Source: Perkinsus marinus ATCC 50983
Taxonomy: Eukaryota; Perkinsozoa; Perkinsida; Perkinsidae
Reading direction: 5' to 3'
NCBI RefSeq assembly: GCF_000006405.1
Contig: NW_003215766.1
Span: 462,587-526,586 of the forward strand
DNA: 64,000 bases
Shown piece after piece: positions 11,040-23,300 of the stretch; the first letter of the stretch is position 1, and each line of letters begins with the position of its first letter. The notes beneath the pieces are model-generated. The model saw only the letters and a list, made by a program, of their open reading frames with translations. It ran no database searches and was not told the origin of the DNA. Position numbers and translations under genes: made by a program.

Positions 11040-12752
11040 TCAATCACTATAGTTACGGCCACAGGCACCAATGAACACCTCCATTTTAGTGTTGACTTCC
11101 GGGATGATGGAAATTTGAGCACCAGCGCGAATAGCAACCTGAAAATCACAAGTCCGATGATTTCCCAAAGCCGTCGCGAAAAAGCCTACCACTTCCCCTT
11201 GTGATACAGGCATGCCATTGATAGTTCCTTCACCACTGATTATGATACCCATCGACATGCACTGCTTCGAAGGGACCAACTGCCCTTCACCAGCCGCATC
11301 AACCTAACATCATCAGCACAATGCCCGATCGGGTCTACCTTAATCCAGGGCCCACCTTGACAACCTCGAAGTCATCAATATCATCAGGCGCGTAAGTCCT
11401 AGCCTCACACTTAGCGCCACACTCCATCTCACTGGGCTTCAAGATGCTCGCCGGTCGACTTTCAAAGACAAGCGACTCCAGTAAAACCTAAGCCACGAGC
11501 TCGTGCTCCCCACTGAACATAATGGCAGCAGCACCAAAGCCCTACCTCAACATCCTTGTACTTGGGAGTGAGACCACCTCGGATAACGTTGTCACTGCAG
11601 GCCATACACTCCATGATATCCCCCGAGACATAGGCATGCGGTGTGTTGGCCTTCAGGTAGAGGCATTGTCCAGGGGCCTGAACACAACAACAAGCCATCA
11701 GCAGTGGAGTTTCACGACAGCTTGGAGTAAGATACACTGGTGCTAGTCTGACTAAGGCGGTTTGCGATAGACTTCAAACGCACACACACAAGACATAAAG
11801 CTCACCATATGGACAATATTGAGGAAGAACACCGAGAGGACTCCAACATCTCCACCAGGGAACTGACGGTCCAGCTCAATAGCCAGGGAGTGGGCCTCAT
11901 CACCAGCAGCAGGTGTGCGTGACACCAAAGCCGCGATCGTTTTGGTCACAGCTTCACCTGACAATAGTATAATACACACCTTCGATATCGGCATTTTTCA
12001 TCATCACCATCGGCCCTCATCAAAGTAGAATAAGCTCTCTTCAACGCCCCCTGCACATTCCCCTCGAGCTGTCTGCATATATCAGCACCCAACAGGCTTC
12101 CCAACTCGGGGAACTTCTTGCAGAAATCAGCTATCTCCGACACTGGCCTGAGGAGCTACCTTGTCGGGCGGTCAGAATAGAAATGAGGCCCACCTGAAAC
12201 CGCACATGCCCACGAAGTTTGTCAGAGCAATGGCGATTTCCGGCTTGTGGTTTGGATCCTTGTACAAATCAGGCCGCTCACGATGCAGCCTCTGGGCCAA
12301 CGCTTTGTCCGGATGAGATTGAATCGACAAGGCAAGTCGAATAGACAAAACCTAAAGAGAATGCAGATCAGGGGTGGTGGGAACTGGTGGCGACCACTAA
12401 CCTTGAATAGATAAGGCAACTGCTTTACACTGCCAAGGAATTCCCTGCCTTCCTCCGTGGCGAACCAGGCATGTATAGTCTCTCCACCTTGTGCCATATG
12501 GCATACACCATTGGGATGATCTCCCATCCACAGCTCGGCATAAGGCTTGCTCTCATCAATCTTGAAGGAGCCTGTGTGATCTAAACCCAACAGCATGGCA
12601 GTGGACCGAACTAAACGCCCGAGTCATGCCCCCTTACCTCCCTCTTTGGCCAGAAGTGCTACTTTACTCGCTGAGCCGACCTTCCCCCAGGCATAGTTCT
12701 GTATGGCAGGCTCTACAATACGAAGTGTGGACGATGACGACTGGACACTCAT
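11040..12752 (-). CDS. MPI: mannose-6-phosphate isomerase
   Basis: Class I phosphomannose isomerase, interconverting fructose-6-phosphate and mannose-6-phosphate in the cytosol and so feeding GDP-mannose for glycosylation. Eight exons (12752-12638, 12580-12402, 12351-12194, 12147-12008, 11957-11806, 11677-11546, 11487-11356, 11303-11040) give about 423 residues, the usual length. Family landmarks in order: QNYAWGKVG near the start, [13 protein letters not shown], the zinc-binding [14 protein letters not shown] region, [10 protein letters not shown], then [11 protein letters not shown] and the signature [20 protein letters not shown]. The C-terminus is a cupin half ending near CGRNYSD. All junctions are GT-AG and in frame; introns are 46-62 nt except one of 128 nt. 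No catalytic residue appears lost. Confidence 0.95.
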
Positions 12753-13313
12753 TGAAGGTAATGAATACTTGACAAGTTCACATCGGAACAACACCGTCAA
12801 GAACCCGGGATTCTACCCTTCCTCCTACAGCACGACTGGGGCTATTTGAATGGTTCACGGATTAATTTGATACTTTACCCGATTTTTCAATAATTTACTA
12901 ATTTTCCCCCCAAAATGCTCCTTTTTCATCATTTCGCCTCATGGTTTCCATGAATTGCCCAATATTTCAAAATTGGCTAAACTTGGGCAAATTAATAAAA
13001 ATTCGGAAAACACTAAAATAACCTGGAAATGCTGCGAATAAAATAAGTCTTATTCAAACCGGATCCTCATCCCAAAGTAGACACATCCAACACAACACCC
13101 TACACCCCAAGAAACGTGCATCCCAGAAACATACAAAAGCATGCATTCAAGCTTCTATACAGTGCACAGGCCCCTCTCTCGATGCAAGCCTATCCATACT
13201 TGCAGGGATGCCCAATGCCACCCTCGAGCCCTCGTCTTCAGGGAGGTATACCTTAAGGCCGTCCTCCTGTGCTTGGGCTTCCAACAGGCTGTACCGACCA
13301 GCTGAAACAAGAC

Positions 13314-13469
13314 CAGTGTGGGAAAATGTGCCAACCACATGTGTTGGTGATAATATGAAAATCCTGAGGAAATTTGAGGAGGCTTGTGTACACTTCTACC
13401 CGAACTCTTATAATTAGTGAGGAAATTCCTGAGCCTAGCTGAGGGAAGTGAACATAAATTCTAACACTG
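13314..13469 (-). mobile_element. family-A element, copy A2
   Basis: Reads CAGTGTGGGAAAATGTG at the left and ends ATTCTAACACTG. The octamer AACAAGAC precedes the left end and recurs two bases beyond the right end, a possible decayed target duplication. Confidence 0.78.
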
Positions 13470-13543
13470 AGAACAAGACTTATATTAGATGTATATTTAA
13501 CAGAAAAAGACAAAAATAAGAATATAATGGATCAGAATATATA

Positions 13544-13620
13544 TGTTTCACCCGTTTTACGCGAAGTGGAATGTGAAATGTGTTTTTCACTAGTGTTTTT
13601 CACATCACGGGTGAAACTCC
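13544..13620 (+). mobile_element. family-B inverted-repeat element, copy B1
   Basis: Left end GTTTCACCCGTTTTACGCG, right end ACGGGTGAAACTCC, nearly perfect terminal inverted repeats around an internal TTTTTCACTAGTGTTTTTCAC palindrome-like core. It has no ORF. Confidence 0.75.
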
Positions 13621-13845
13621 AATAATGCTAAACTTAATAATAAAACCTATCGATATTGGGATAACACCATATTAAGGTATATGGATTTATCACTAATACA
13701 TATCTATATATTACTATTTCTACAACTGTATATTAGTTATCGATTATCTACTACATTTATCGCATAATACGAAGCCCACTGTACACAAGCGGGCTGATCA
13801 CGACCAATGCCTTCGCGAAGAACCCAAATATCAATCACCATAAAT

Positions 13846-16800
13846 TCAACTACGACCATTTCCTCGTCCCTCTCTATTACCAGCGTAAAACTCCTCAGTA
13901 ATCTGCTGTACTTCCTCAGCCGAAGGGGCTATGAGCCGATGAATGGGAACTTGCCTTTCACGGAAACTAGGCACCAATGCGTTCGGATACAACTGTGTCC
14001 TGATCTCGTCCTGGAGGATCGATAAGGTACCACTCACTGTAGCACCAGTACTACCACGAGCCGTTTGATACCAAGACCAAAGCGGGCGCTGGTGCCGATG
14101 ACGACCACCTCAGGGAAGCGCGCACGCAGACGGAAGTACAGCGAGTCCAAGTGGAACAGGGAATCCCTGAACATATCACCATCATCACCCAAACCACAAT
14201 AGGGAAACTGTCAATTGAAGACCAGAAAGAAATTATTAAATCAACACTTCCGACTCTACTTCTACAAAGTATATAATTTCTCAGCACTTCCAAATAGACA
14301 CATTACACAATCGTTCTGCCCCGCTGATATTACTTGTGCAGCATGTCACACATGGTAGCGCACACAATCCATTTCCTGTGCTCATTCCATGTTTTATCGT
14401 GCTTCATAACCTCATTGTATACAACCTCGAAGTCCTCCAGAGGGTCTTCCGACGTACCCACTACATCTGGACCTGACACGCCCTCCGACTAACCCCACAA
14501 ACGGCATTTAAAATTCAAGATTGCACATACTCCTTACACCCGCACAGTTGCCAACACCCAGACCAGTATCAAAATATATGTTCGATTTTCTCAGCTGAGC
14601 TCAGAAGTTTCCTCGTTAGCCACATACAAAACCCAGTAGTAGTACACAAAAACCAATAAAAAATTCCAAAAAATTTCCTCACAATTTTCCCCTTATCACC
14701 AATACCCCCAGCTGACCACGTTTAAATTTTCCCGCACTGTGGCAGACTCACCCTTGCCCATCTTAATAACATACACAAGAAGCCTAGCTCGGTACATGTG
14801 TCGAAGAACTCGCAGTCCCCGAAGCCTATCCTCAGCCGCTCCCTCGCTGATGCCTGGCAAGTCCGTTATCTTAATGTTCACACCATCTCGGAACCGTATG
14901 ACCTAAGACTACCTCACGCCCACAATCGTCGGAAGTGTGGTAAAAATTGCACGTGGTCAACCACATGTGTTGGTGACAATATGAAATTAAGTACGAGAAA
15001 ATTCTGGGCGATTCTTGTAGATTTCTGCGGACTTCTAAACCAGTTCGTATATATACCGCTGAAACTAGTAAGGAAACTCCTGAGCTCAGCTGAGGGAAGC
15101 TAACGTTTATTTCAGCACTGACCGTCAGAAATATATTACCCCAGTATGAGGTCGGATCGTCGAGTACTCCTCAGGGCCTATTCTGGTCATCATCCGGCAC
15201 ACTGATGAGGCGATGGAGCTCTTGCCACTATTGGGCTTTCCCAACTACCACAAACTATGACTACTGCAACTGTAAATTCACTATTGCCTTCTACCAATGC
15301 AACATCAGTGAGCACTCTCAGTTCCAGCTCGAGTTTCTTGCCTTCGCCGGGTGCTCCCATACGCCCATCATGCTTCTTAAAACTGCTATACCCCACTCCT
15401 GAGCTCACCACGTTTCCATACCATGCCTCGAATGCCAGCGACAGTACCGCCTTTGCCTCCTCTGCATATCCTTATCATCTCCTTATCAGCGAGGAATTGG
15501 TACAAGAACCTACCACCGAATCAGCGCAGTCAGGCTATAGACTCCTACCGTGACCTATGGACACTACGATTCGCATCGGACTTGTGACCGGTTTTTATTC
15601 GTTCCCTAACGATCGTTCCCGGAGGCACATATATCGTGCAATCATCACCGTGAATACCTTCCATAGGAGAACATCACAGAATCGAGATGAGCACCATCTA
15701 TATAAGAGCCATGAACAGTGTTGGAATATATGTTTACTATCCTCAGCTGAGCTCAGACGTCTCTTCACTAATTATACAAGAGTACATACGACTTCGGGTA
15801 GAAATGCACAGAAACCATCAAAAATTTCCCAGAAATTCCTCAGATTTTTCATATTGTCAACAACACATGTTGTTGACAATGTACATATTTTCCCACGAAA
15901 GCGCCGAGTTACCTCTGCCGTATGGATTCACCTCTCCCCCATTGCCACCGTTCTTGGCATGCACCTACACCCCACTAGAGATCCCCCCACCGTGCTCCTC
16001 CTACCTCTTGCTTCACACTGAGGAGGCTGTCTATCTGGTCAGTGCAGCGTATGAACACGTGCCCACCGTGACCACCGTACCCTGGGCCTTTGAAACCATA
16101 GGTCCTACGGCAAATGCAAATATACGTACAATCAACACCCCTAAAGTTTCATGATAAAGTGTCGCTTGCTACATTAGCCGTATATTTCAATTTAAAATTA
16201 TTTCTATACTTATATAATGGAGTTTCACCCGTTTCACGCGAAGTGAAAAGTCCGATATTCGCGATATGCAGTAGTCGGCAAATGATGAGTTTTTCACTAG
16301 TGTTTTTCATAACACGGGTGAAACTCCAAATAATAAACTAGGAGCTATATATAATTACGATACATACGATAAAAATATACCTTTAATGATATCCCCTTCA
16401 ACATTATCTATAAATATTTAATAGTAATGTTATATATAATTACATCAGGTTACCTAGTTATCAGGTTATATACTCTTATAACATGTTCAATTGAATTCAA
16501 ACTGTTAATTAACGAGTTACACGCTACATCTGAGCGTATCACTCATCAGTATCAATCGTATACGAGTACTCCTTATCACGAAGCAGCATACTGACAGCAG
16601 AGTTACGTTCAAGTTATAACATATGATATATATTACTAGTAAGATGATTAAATATCTATCTCTTAGCTCGTAAGCAACAGTAGCTAGAGTAGACCGACGG
16701 GACTCTCCTAAGAATGACCCCCTGCATAGCCCATCACCTCTTAGTTTTAGGTTTGGGGTCGCCTCCCCGTCCAGCTCTCACATTAACCCACATCCGATCT

Positions 16801-17282
16801 ATAAAGGGCACATTGTGCCTAAGAGGACCCCATGCCCAATAGCAACAACACCACCGACCTCGGGAAGGATTCCATATCAGATCTCTCTGTGACGGTCTCC
16901 AACACCCCATCGCCCGCCCCATCCAGCGAAGAGGGAGCCGATGACAGGTCCCATGTGTTACCTATCTATACCTCTCAGAAATCTATTCGGCGCTTAACAC
17001 CACCAATCGAGCAGATAAAAATATCGTATTCACGTCTAGGGACTTCAATTCACCGTCCACCTCCAATAGACTCTCACCTGCATCCATAGTGAAGACCTCC
17101 CCAGTGTGGGACACTGGTCGCTCCACGAACTCCGGTTCATAAGCAGTATCGTCCGCAGCATACAACTCCGCCATATTCACCACATCTTCTTTCCCAGCGC
17201 CGCCCACCGTACAGAATCTCTGCCGCCGTCGCCATGCACTTGATGTTAGCGTCCGGGCCAGACCCCTCAACCGAATCATCAA
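13846..17282 (-). CDS. Obg-family GTPase, probably mitochondrial (MTG2/GTPBP5-like)
   Basis: Multi-exon Obg GTPase, a family that acts in large ribosomal subunit assembly. The first exon (17282-16983) begins MMIRLRGLARTLTSSAWRRR, a basic Ser/Thr-rich leader like a mitochondrial presequence. The Obg fold follows: FIDRMWVNVRAGRGGD (16.8 kb), GYGGHGGHVFIRC and HAKNGGNGG (16.0-15.9 kb), CTIYVPPGTIV (15.63 kb), RICRGGKGG (15.47 kb). The G domain has P-loop GKPNSGKSS (about 15.23 kb), G3 DLPG (14.86 kb), an odd G4 (CATMCDM in place of NKxD, 14.35 kb) and a G5-like TSARFG (14.07 kb). Last exon 14037-13846. Introns carry A3, A4, A5 and B2. The first join and the last are not fully resolved. Spacing to the upstream gene is only 57 bp. 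Confidence 0.83.
14564..14739 (+). mobile_element. family-A element, copy A3
   Basis: Left end CAGTATCAAAATATATG, right end TTTTCCCGCACTG. It lies in an intron of the Obg gene, its right end 12 bases from the splice donor of the transcribed strand. Confidence 0.78.
14933..15120 (-). mobile_element. family-A element, copy A4
   Basis: Opposite orientation to A3. Left end AGTGTGGTAA, right end TTTCAGCACTG. It sits in the 237-nt Obg intron 15139-14903, which would be 49 nt without it. Confidence 0.8.
15716..15896 (+). mobile_element. family-A element, copy A5
   Basis: Left end CAGTGTTGGAATATATG, right end CATATTTTCCCAC. Contains a strong internal palindrome around TTGTCAACAACACATGTTG. It lies between Obg-fold exons at 15.63 and 15.91 kb. 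Confidence 0.8.
16219..16327 (+). mobile_element. family-B element, copy B2
   Basis: The most complete B copy, 109 bp: left end GGAGTTTCACCCGTTTCACG, right end CACGGGTGAAACTCC, with perfect 14-bp terminal inverted repeats. It lies in an AT-rich intron of the Obg gene; the surrounding 16.15-16.73 kb holds no coding sequence. Confidence 0.82.
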
Positions 17283-17339
17283 CTAACCGCCGCCCTCACA
17301 TACTACGGAACGCAAGCCTTCCAATGGAAACACGATAGC

Positions 17340-20300
17340 TCACGAGACAGGCCGCATGGTAAGACGAGGAACATGCCATGTCCCCTCCCGACGCAGCCTC
17401 GTCCGACGCTTCTGTCTCCATCTCACTGTGGCCTCATCCTCCATGACTCTCCCCTCCAACCAGGACCTATATGAGGAGGAGATAGCCCAGTGTTGAGATA
17501 TATGTTCGCTCTCCTCAGCTGAGCTCAAGAGTATCTCCAGTAATCACAAGAGTTTGCGCACGGATTATGGTACGAGTGTTCAAAAAAACTATAAAATTTT
17601 CCCAAATTTTCCTCGAGATAAGTCGTTGACCATATGCATATTTTCCTACACTGTGATGGTCACAACAGAATGCCGTTCACTCACCGTGCGAACTCTGACC
17701 TCATCGAAGGGTCCAGGTAACCCAAGTCCCTAGTAGATACTTCAGCCGTCCGATACTTCACTCGTCTCCCCGAGCTAGCCTTGGACGCCGCGTCCATGTC
17801 CAGCTTCCACATACATGACCCCAACAGTATCAGCGCAACGGTCGTCATTATAACTCCTAGTGTAAAATACAGCTCCGCTCCGCCCGAGCCCACGCCCAGC
17901 GGTAGTAGTGGGCACATAACCCTATACTGTCCATCTTCCTCACAGAGCTTCACATACACTGGCCTCAGAGGAAACGACTGATCAACCGTATCGAAAAAAT
18001 CATTCGCATACAACAGGGAGTTCGTGTCCACCAGCAGCGCTCCCAAAAGACCATACAAGCCCAAGGGCGAGCGCTCTTCCTCATCATAGTGCAGCTCCAC
18101 CGACCTCGTCGAGCCGACCGGCTTCAACACCACGCTCACGATGATACGGTCAGCCTCCACAGTAGTGGAGTTCCTTGAAATCTGCACCATATGAAACCTG
18201 CTAGGGTCCGTGTCTAGGATGCCTGCCAACTCGTACGTAAAACGATAGTCGAAGTAGTCCCGGACCGGATCGTCTCGAGACAGATTGACAAGGCCCTTGC
18301 TATCAGCACCCGGGTACCTCATTCGTAGCGATACCATAACCGCCTGACTCTCCTCTTCCAACGAAGTGATAGGCTCCATCAACTGTCCCACCGGTCGGCA
18401 TTGGCCAGCGATAGGGACGGTAGTAGTTGGACAGTGCTTCAAGCAAGCTCCTTGGAGCATGACGCTCGGTGGGTCGCATCTAGGCCGTACCACAATACGC
18501 CCAACATCAAACACCTCTTCGAAGTGAATGATGCAAATCCGAAAATACCCCGTCTCTATTGCCCGAACATTGGCAAAACTGAGCTGAGTCCTCGCCTCGT
18601 TCACGCTGGGAGCCTCTGGGATCAACCATGCCTATCAAAAAAATGCAATGGGCGAGCGCTTCGGCTATTACAGCGTAAGAACGGCTCAGAGGATCCACCT
18701 CAATGCGAGGAAGTATGCACATGGTCAACCACATGTGTCGGTAACAATATAAAACTTCTGAGGAAATTTACACTTCTACCCCGTATATAAACTCCCGAGC
18801 TCAGCTGTGTTGGGCGTATATATATTCCAACACCGATCGACCTCCCCCCAGCGGCACACCTACCAGGGACATCCGTGCCTCCACATCAGCAGTGCATTCA
18901 TCATTCTCATCGATAACCACAATCCGATCACTTTCATATAAGTTGAAACCAGAGACGGTCAGGTCAGCAGGTTCCTCATGCAGCCGTGGACACAGACACC
19001 GAGCCAGCTCCCTCTCACTGCATGGGTCTGTTACCCAAGGCGTGCACACGGGCTCTCTTACACACTGTCTACTCGCGCTGGTACTAAACTCCGCTTCGCT
19101 CATCAAATGGTACCTCAATAGAGCCGCTCAAGAGTCCACCACGACAGCAGGGAGGCTTCACCTTATGCCCCTCTCGAATTGGTACACACAGTACTGCTGT
19201 TCATCGTAGGGACCATCCCCCACCAATGGAGATTCCATCACTGGCTCCTCCAATATGTTGCCCACTGACCGTATCGTCAATCTGGGGTCGTTTTTGTACA
19301 GGCTTCGAGGTAGGAGGAAACCCTGACTCTCTTCAATCTGGAAATTCAACTCGGTGAACTCCGAGACAACCTTCCCAGGTGCGATGGGCAGAGTGAGTTC
19401 CATAGCATCTTGGTCCCACAGCGCAGTGGTTTCCTCCACCAGATGGGCATCCCTTCCCGTGAGATGGATACTTCTGGCCGCACGATCGATGTTCCAGAAC
19501 TCCGACAACTTGATGATTATGGGGTTGCCCATATTGATGGCGACAGTCGGGACCAGCGTCATGGTCATCCGGAACGTCCGTAATGCCTCTCTTGGCTCGT
19601 ATCTGACGTCGCCCAGTGGTGACACTTAATGGTGACACACGAACGAAGCATTCACGATAGTTTAATGCATTAAATAAACGAGACAAGCAGGTCTCTCACT
19701 CGGCAGTCACCCCCGTCCTTGTGATAACTCACATGAATTTAGAAACCTCAAAGGTTCGCGGGACCACCATTGGACTATGCTTGATCTTCTCAGGGAATAT
19801 AATCTGTCCCCTCGCCACCTCTACCCTCAGCCTACCATCATTCTCTGACATCATCGGGGGTAGCCTGTCACACCAACCTCAGCATCCCTGCCTCCCCCCC
19901 CCCCCCCCCCCCTAGCCCACCGGAATGCAGCAACGTCCGCACCAAGTCGGACCACAGTAGAAGCATCGCTAGGGACACTCTGGCCGGGCGAGACCTCCAA
20001 GTCCAGCACCTCCAATGTAGCGTTCCAGCTACCTACAGTCAACCACACTTTAATAGATACAAGTATGTGAGACATTCACAACCCACTCACCATAGTAGGA
20101 GCTCCCATCAGTAGTCATAAAGCGCTTATAGCCAGGGTCAAGACGGTTGGTAGAGGGAGGACTACTCGAAGGGTCATAGAGGCTACCACTGTTGCTACTA
20201 CTACTACTACCTCAACTGAGGCCTTGCAGTCGGGCATTGGAAACCTGGTAGATGTAGACGCACCACTGAGCCTTGCAGGAGCACGACGTTCGGTCGTAGT

Positions 20301-23300
20301 GTAATAAGGATGGTGGACACAGTGCTAGGGTACGCTACTTCGCCCTCTCCATATCTAATCCAGGCTGACATGCACTCCACGTCCTCCCATGTGCTACTCC
20401 AACTGACTGATGATGAACGTCTTAACCACACTATTGACTCGAGTGGTGTAGTTGAATGCCTGTGTGCCAGCAGAGGGGATACCAGCCTCGGGGATGTACC
20501 TTTCTATACACATCAGTGCTATTCTGACTATTCTCGGCGTTGGACTTCAAACACATACAACGCTACCACCCACAGCGATGGACTACATATAGAGACTAGG
20601 GTCAGTCTGATACATCGCATACGGCAAGACAAAGCCCTGATCCTGCTCGACTAGAAAGCGAATCCGACGGCCAGCTTGGATCTGCGAGCTTCTGCATAGC
20701 CAGAGAGCTCCTATCTGGTTTGCCTACCATGAGCGCCTCCACCACGACAGTGAGGAGCTGCTCGCCATTCTCCCATAGGCCCCGCGAGCCCTCAAACAAC
20801 GGTGCATTGACCCCACTGAGATCGATATACCCGCTAGGATCTCCCTCATTGAGGCTGGCCTGAGGACTTTACCCTCAAAAAAGCNNNNNNNNNNNNNNNN
20901 NNNNNNNNNNNNNNNNNNNNNNNNNNNNNNNNNNNNNNNNNNNNNNNNNNNNNNNNNNNNNNNNNNNNNNNNNNNNNNNNNNNNGAGTTAGCAGTAAACT
21001 CGACCTCCAGCCTGCTCTGAGCGTTGGGCTGCGCAGGCTCGAACAATAACTTCGACTCCGTCATGTATCTACACCCTAGTCCTGCATAGCAATTTCGTGG
21101 CGCGTGACAGAACCAACTTGGGAGGACCAACAGCAGGTACACCCTTGACCGGCTCCCTCTTGATGTAACACCCCAGAGCCTCTATCGTGATGAGACCGTC
21201 TCCTTCCGACAGCTTGGACGGCAGCTTAAGGCCTGTCACCCCCGGTATCACCACCTTAATGCGGCTACTATAACAAGCGCGGACGCCAGATTAGCTTTAC
21301 CACAGTGTCCACATCATTCGGGATTATCTTCCCATCCGCAACAGTAAATGTCAAAGTCCAGTTCACTGCGTTCCACTCTACCATACTGTCTCTAAACTTC
21401 ACCGATTCTTCCGTGTTTTCCAACGGTAGTGACGTGATAGTACTCAAACCTCCCCCTGAAAGGCCTTCACAAAATCTCGTGCACACTTCCAAAGTTATGG
21501 CATTTCTGAGCGAGCTACCCCCGAGGACTCTAGCACATCGCGTGGACATGCACTGAGAGGGCCTACTCGTGAGTCTGAAGCCATACATGCTAAGTACAAC
21601 TGTGTTTCGTTGATACAGGATGATACTGGGCCTCATCCGTATCATGATCTGATCAACCTAAGATACTCTCGCCGGCGACTAACCTCTACTCACAGTAGAC
21701 GGGTTATTTGCTTCCGCCGGGGAGAAAGAGAGCTCCGACACCAGGAAGGTCTTAACCTCACCAGAGTCCAACAGGGGCTACCAGGCCCAACCAACTTCTA
21801 CCAAGACCAACTGTAAGCCTTTACTAACCTCGCCCACTCGAGGAGATTTCTGAACGCTCTGCGGAGTGGACATCTGATCGCTGTTGCGGAGCTGCAGGGA
21901 CGGGTCGTTCTCATACCTACTCTACGTCTCCAGACACGCCTCGGTCCGTCACTCACAGTGCGCCCGGTAGCTTAAGATTGCGCATCCCTAGGCTGATCGG
22001 GGTCTCCTCTTCTGGTGTGGCAGTAGCATTCAACAGGACCGCGCCTATACCAGTGAAATATCTATCACTAAGCAATACAACCGTATCAGGGGGTCTTTCA
22101 GGAATCCATATTGTCCCCGGGAGGAACTCATTTTGAATTCTCCACATGGCTAGTAACATGTGAATGTCATCACATAAGAAACATTTCCGCCATGGTTATC
22201 TTTTAAGGCTACGTGAATCTCTGAACCGTATACTGAGGCTACATGCGTCGATTGACCTCCAGCTGAAGCTCATTCGAGGGGAGATGGAAGCGTCCGATTG
22301 AGCCTCGAAAATAGTCCGCCAACCTGATACAAGCATAGCAAGGTACTCTCCAAGGCAACTACGGTCCAAATAACGGCACTGTCGTCATTGAACTCTGGAA
22401 GCCTGGTAGAGTGAGATATATGATATCACCTGTCATACACCCAGACCAGAGGGACGGAGACAAATACAGGCTAGCCTCACCCTCAAATAGAGGTCTACTG
22501 CACGTGAACGTAAGCACGACATCAACGACAGCGTAAGGCTCCACACTGGAGTAGTTCAGCTCGGACACTCCGAACTTGCGGACTCCAGGGACCTGTAATC
22601 GACCACCCTCGGGCCCCGCTGGGACGGAAGGGTCACATAGTCAGATTGGAAGACGCTGGTCTTGGGAATGATCTCATCCAAATCATCGCTACTCCTAGCC
22701 TCGACCATGAACCCTGCATGGTTAGCCTCGACCTCCTCAGGAAGCACGAACTCCCCTGGCTGCGAAGTGAAGGACACCTGCCCTCCCACATACCACACCT
22801 TCTGCTACTCCACCATACTACCTCCCGGCCGGACTCCAAAGTGAGACCATCCCGTAGAGAAAACGTCAGGGCTCGCTGCGTCTGATTCCAGCCCGCGAAG
22901 TACCTAGCCAGATGAGTCTCAACACATGAGCGCAGGGCGGTCACTCGAATAGAGTCCAGTCATCTCCAGGAGTTGTGAACAATAACGTGCTGCTCGTCTC
23001 GGGAGGATTACGAGTAATCTCGTCCAGGTATCTGACCCTCTAGCTGTGCTATAGATGAACAAGCTCGAACACCCACACCACAATCTTGGCCTGCTTCCCC
23101 AAGCTCTCTGCCGCCCTCAGTGTCACCGTTATCCGAGTATAGTACAGAGAAGTCGGAGGGTCGAACTGGATCTGCACCAAGTCATTCGACAACTCGCGTC
23201 ACGCCGACCTGGTAGTACTCGTAGTAGCTGCCAGTAATTGCCTCGGTCTATCTCAGGAGAGTTCTTTATGGCTTGGACCGCCACCTTGTCCCCACCACTA

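Larger units (their letters stand above)
12753..13845. other. AT-rich intergenic region with two repeats
   Basis: Separates the isomerase start from the Obg 3' end. Contains element copies A2 (13314-13469) and B1 (13544-13620) and short AT-rich runs around 12850-13050 and 13620-13780. No gene supported. Confidence 0.6.
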
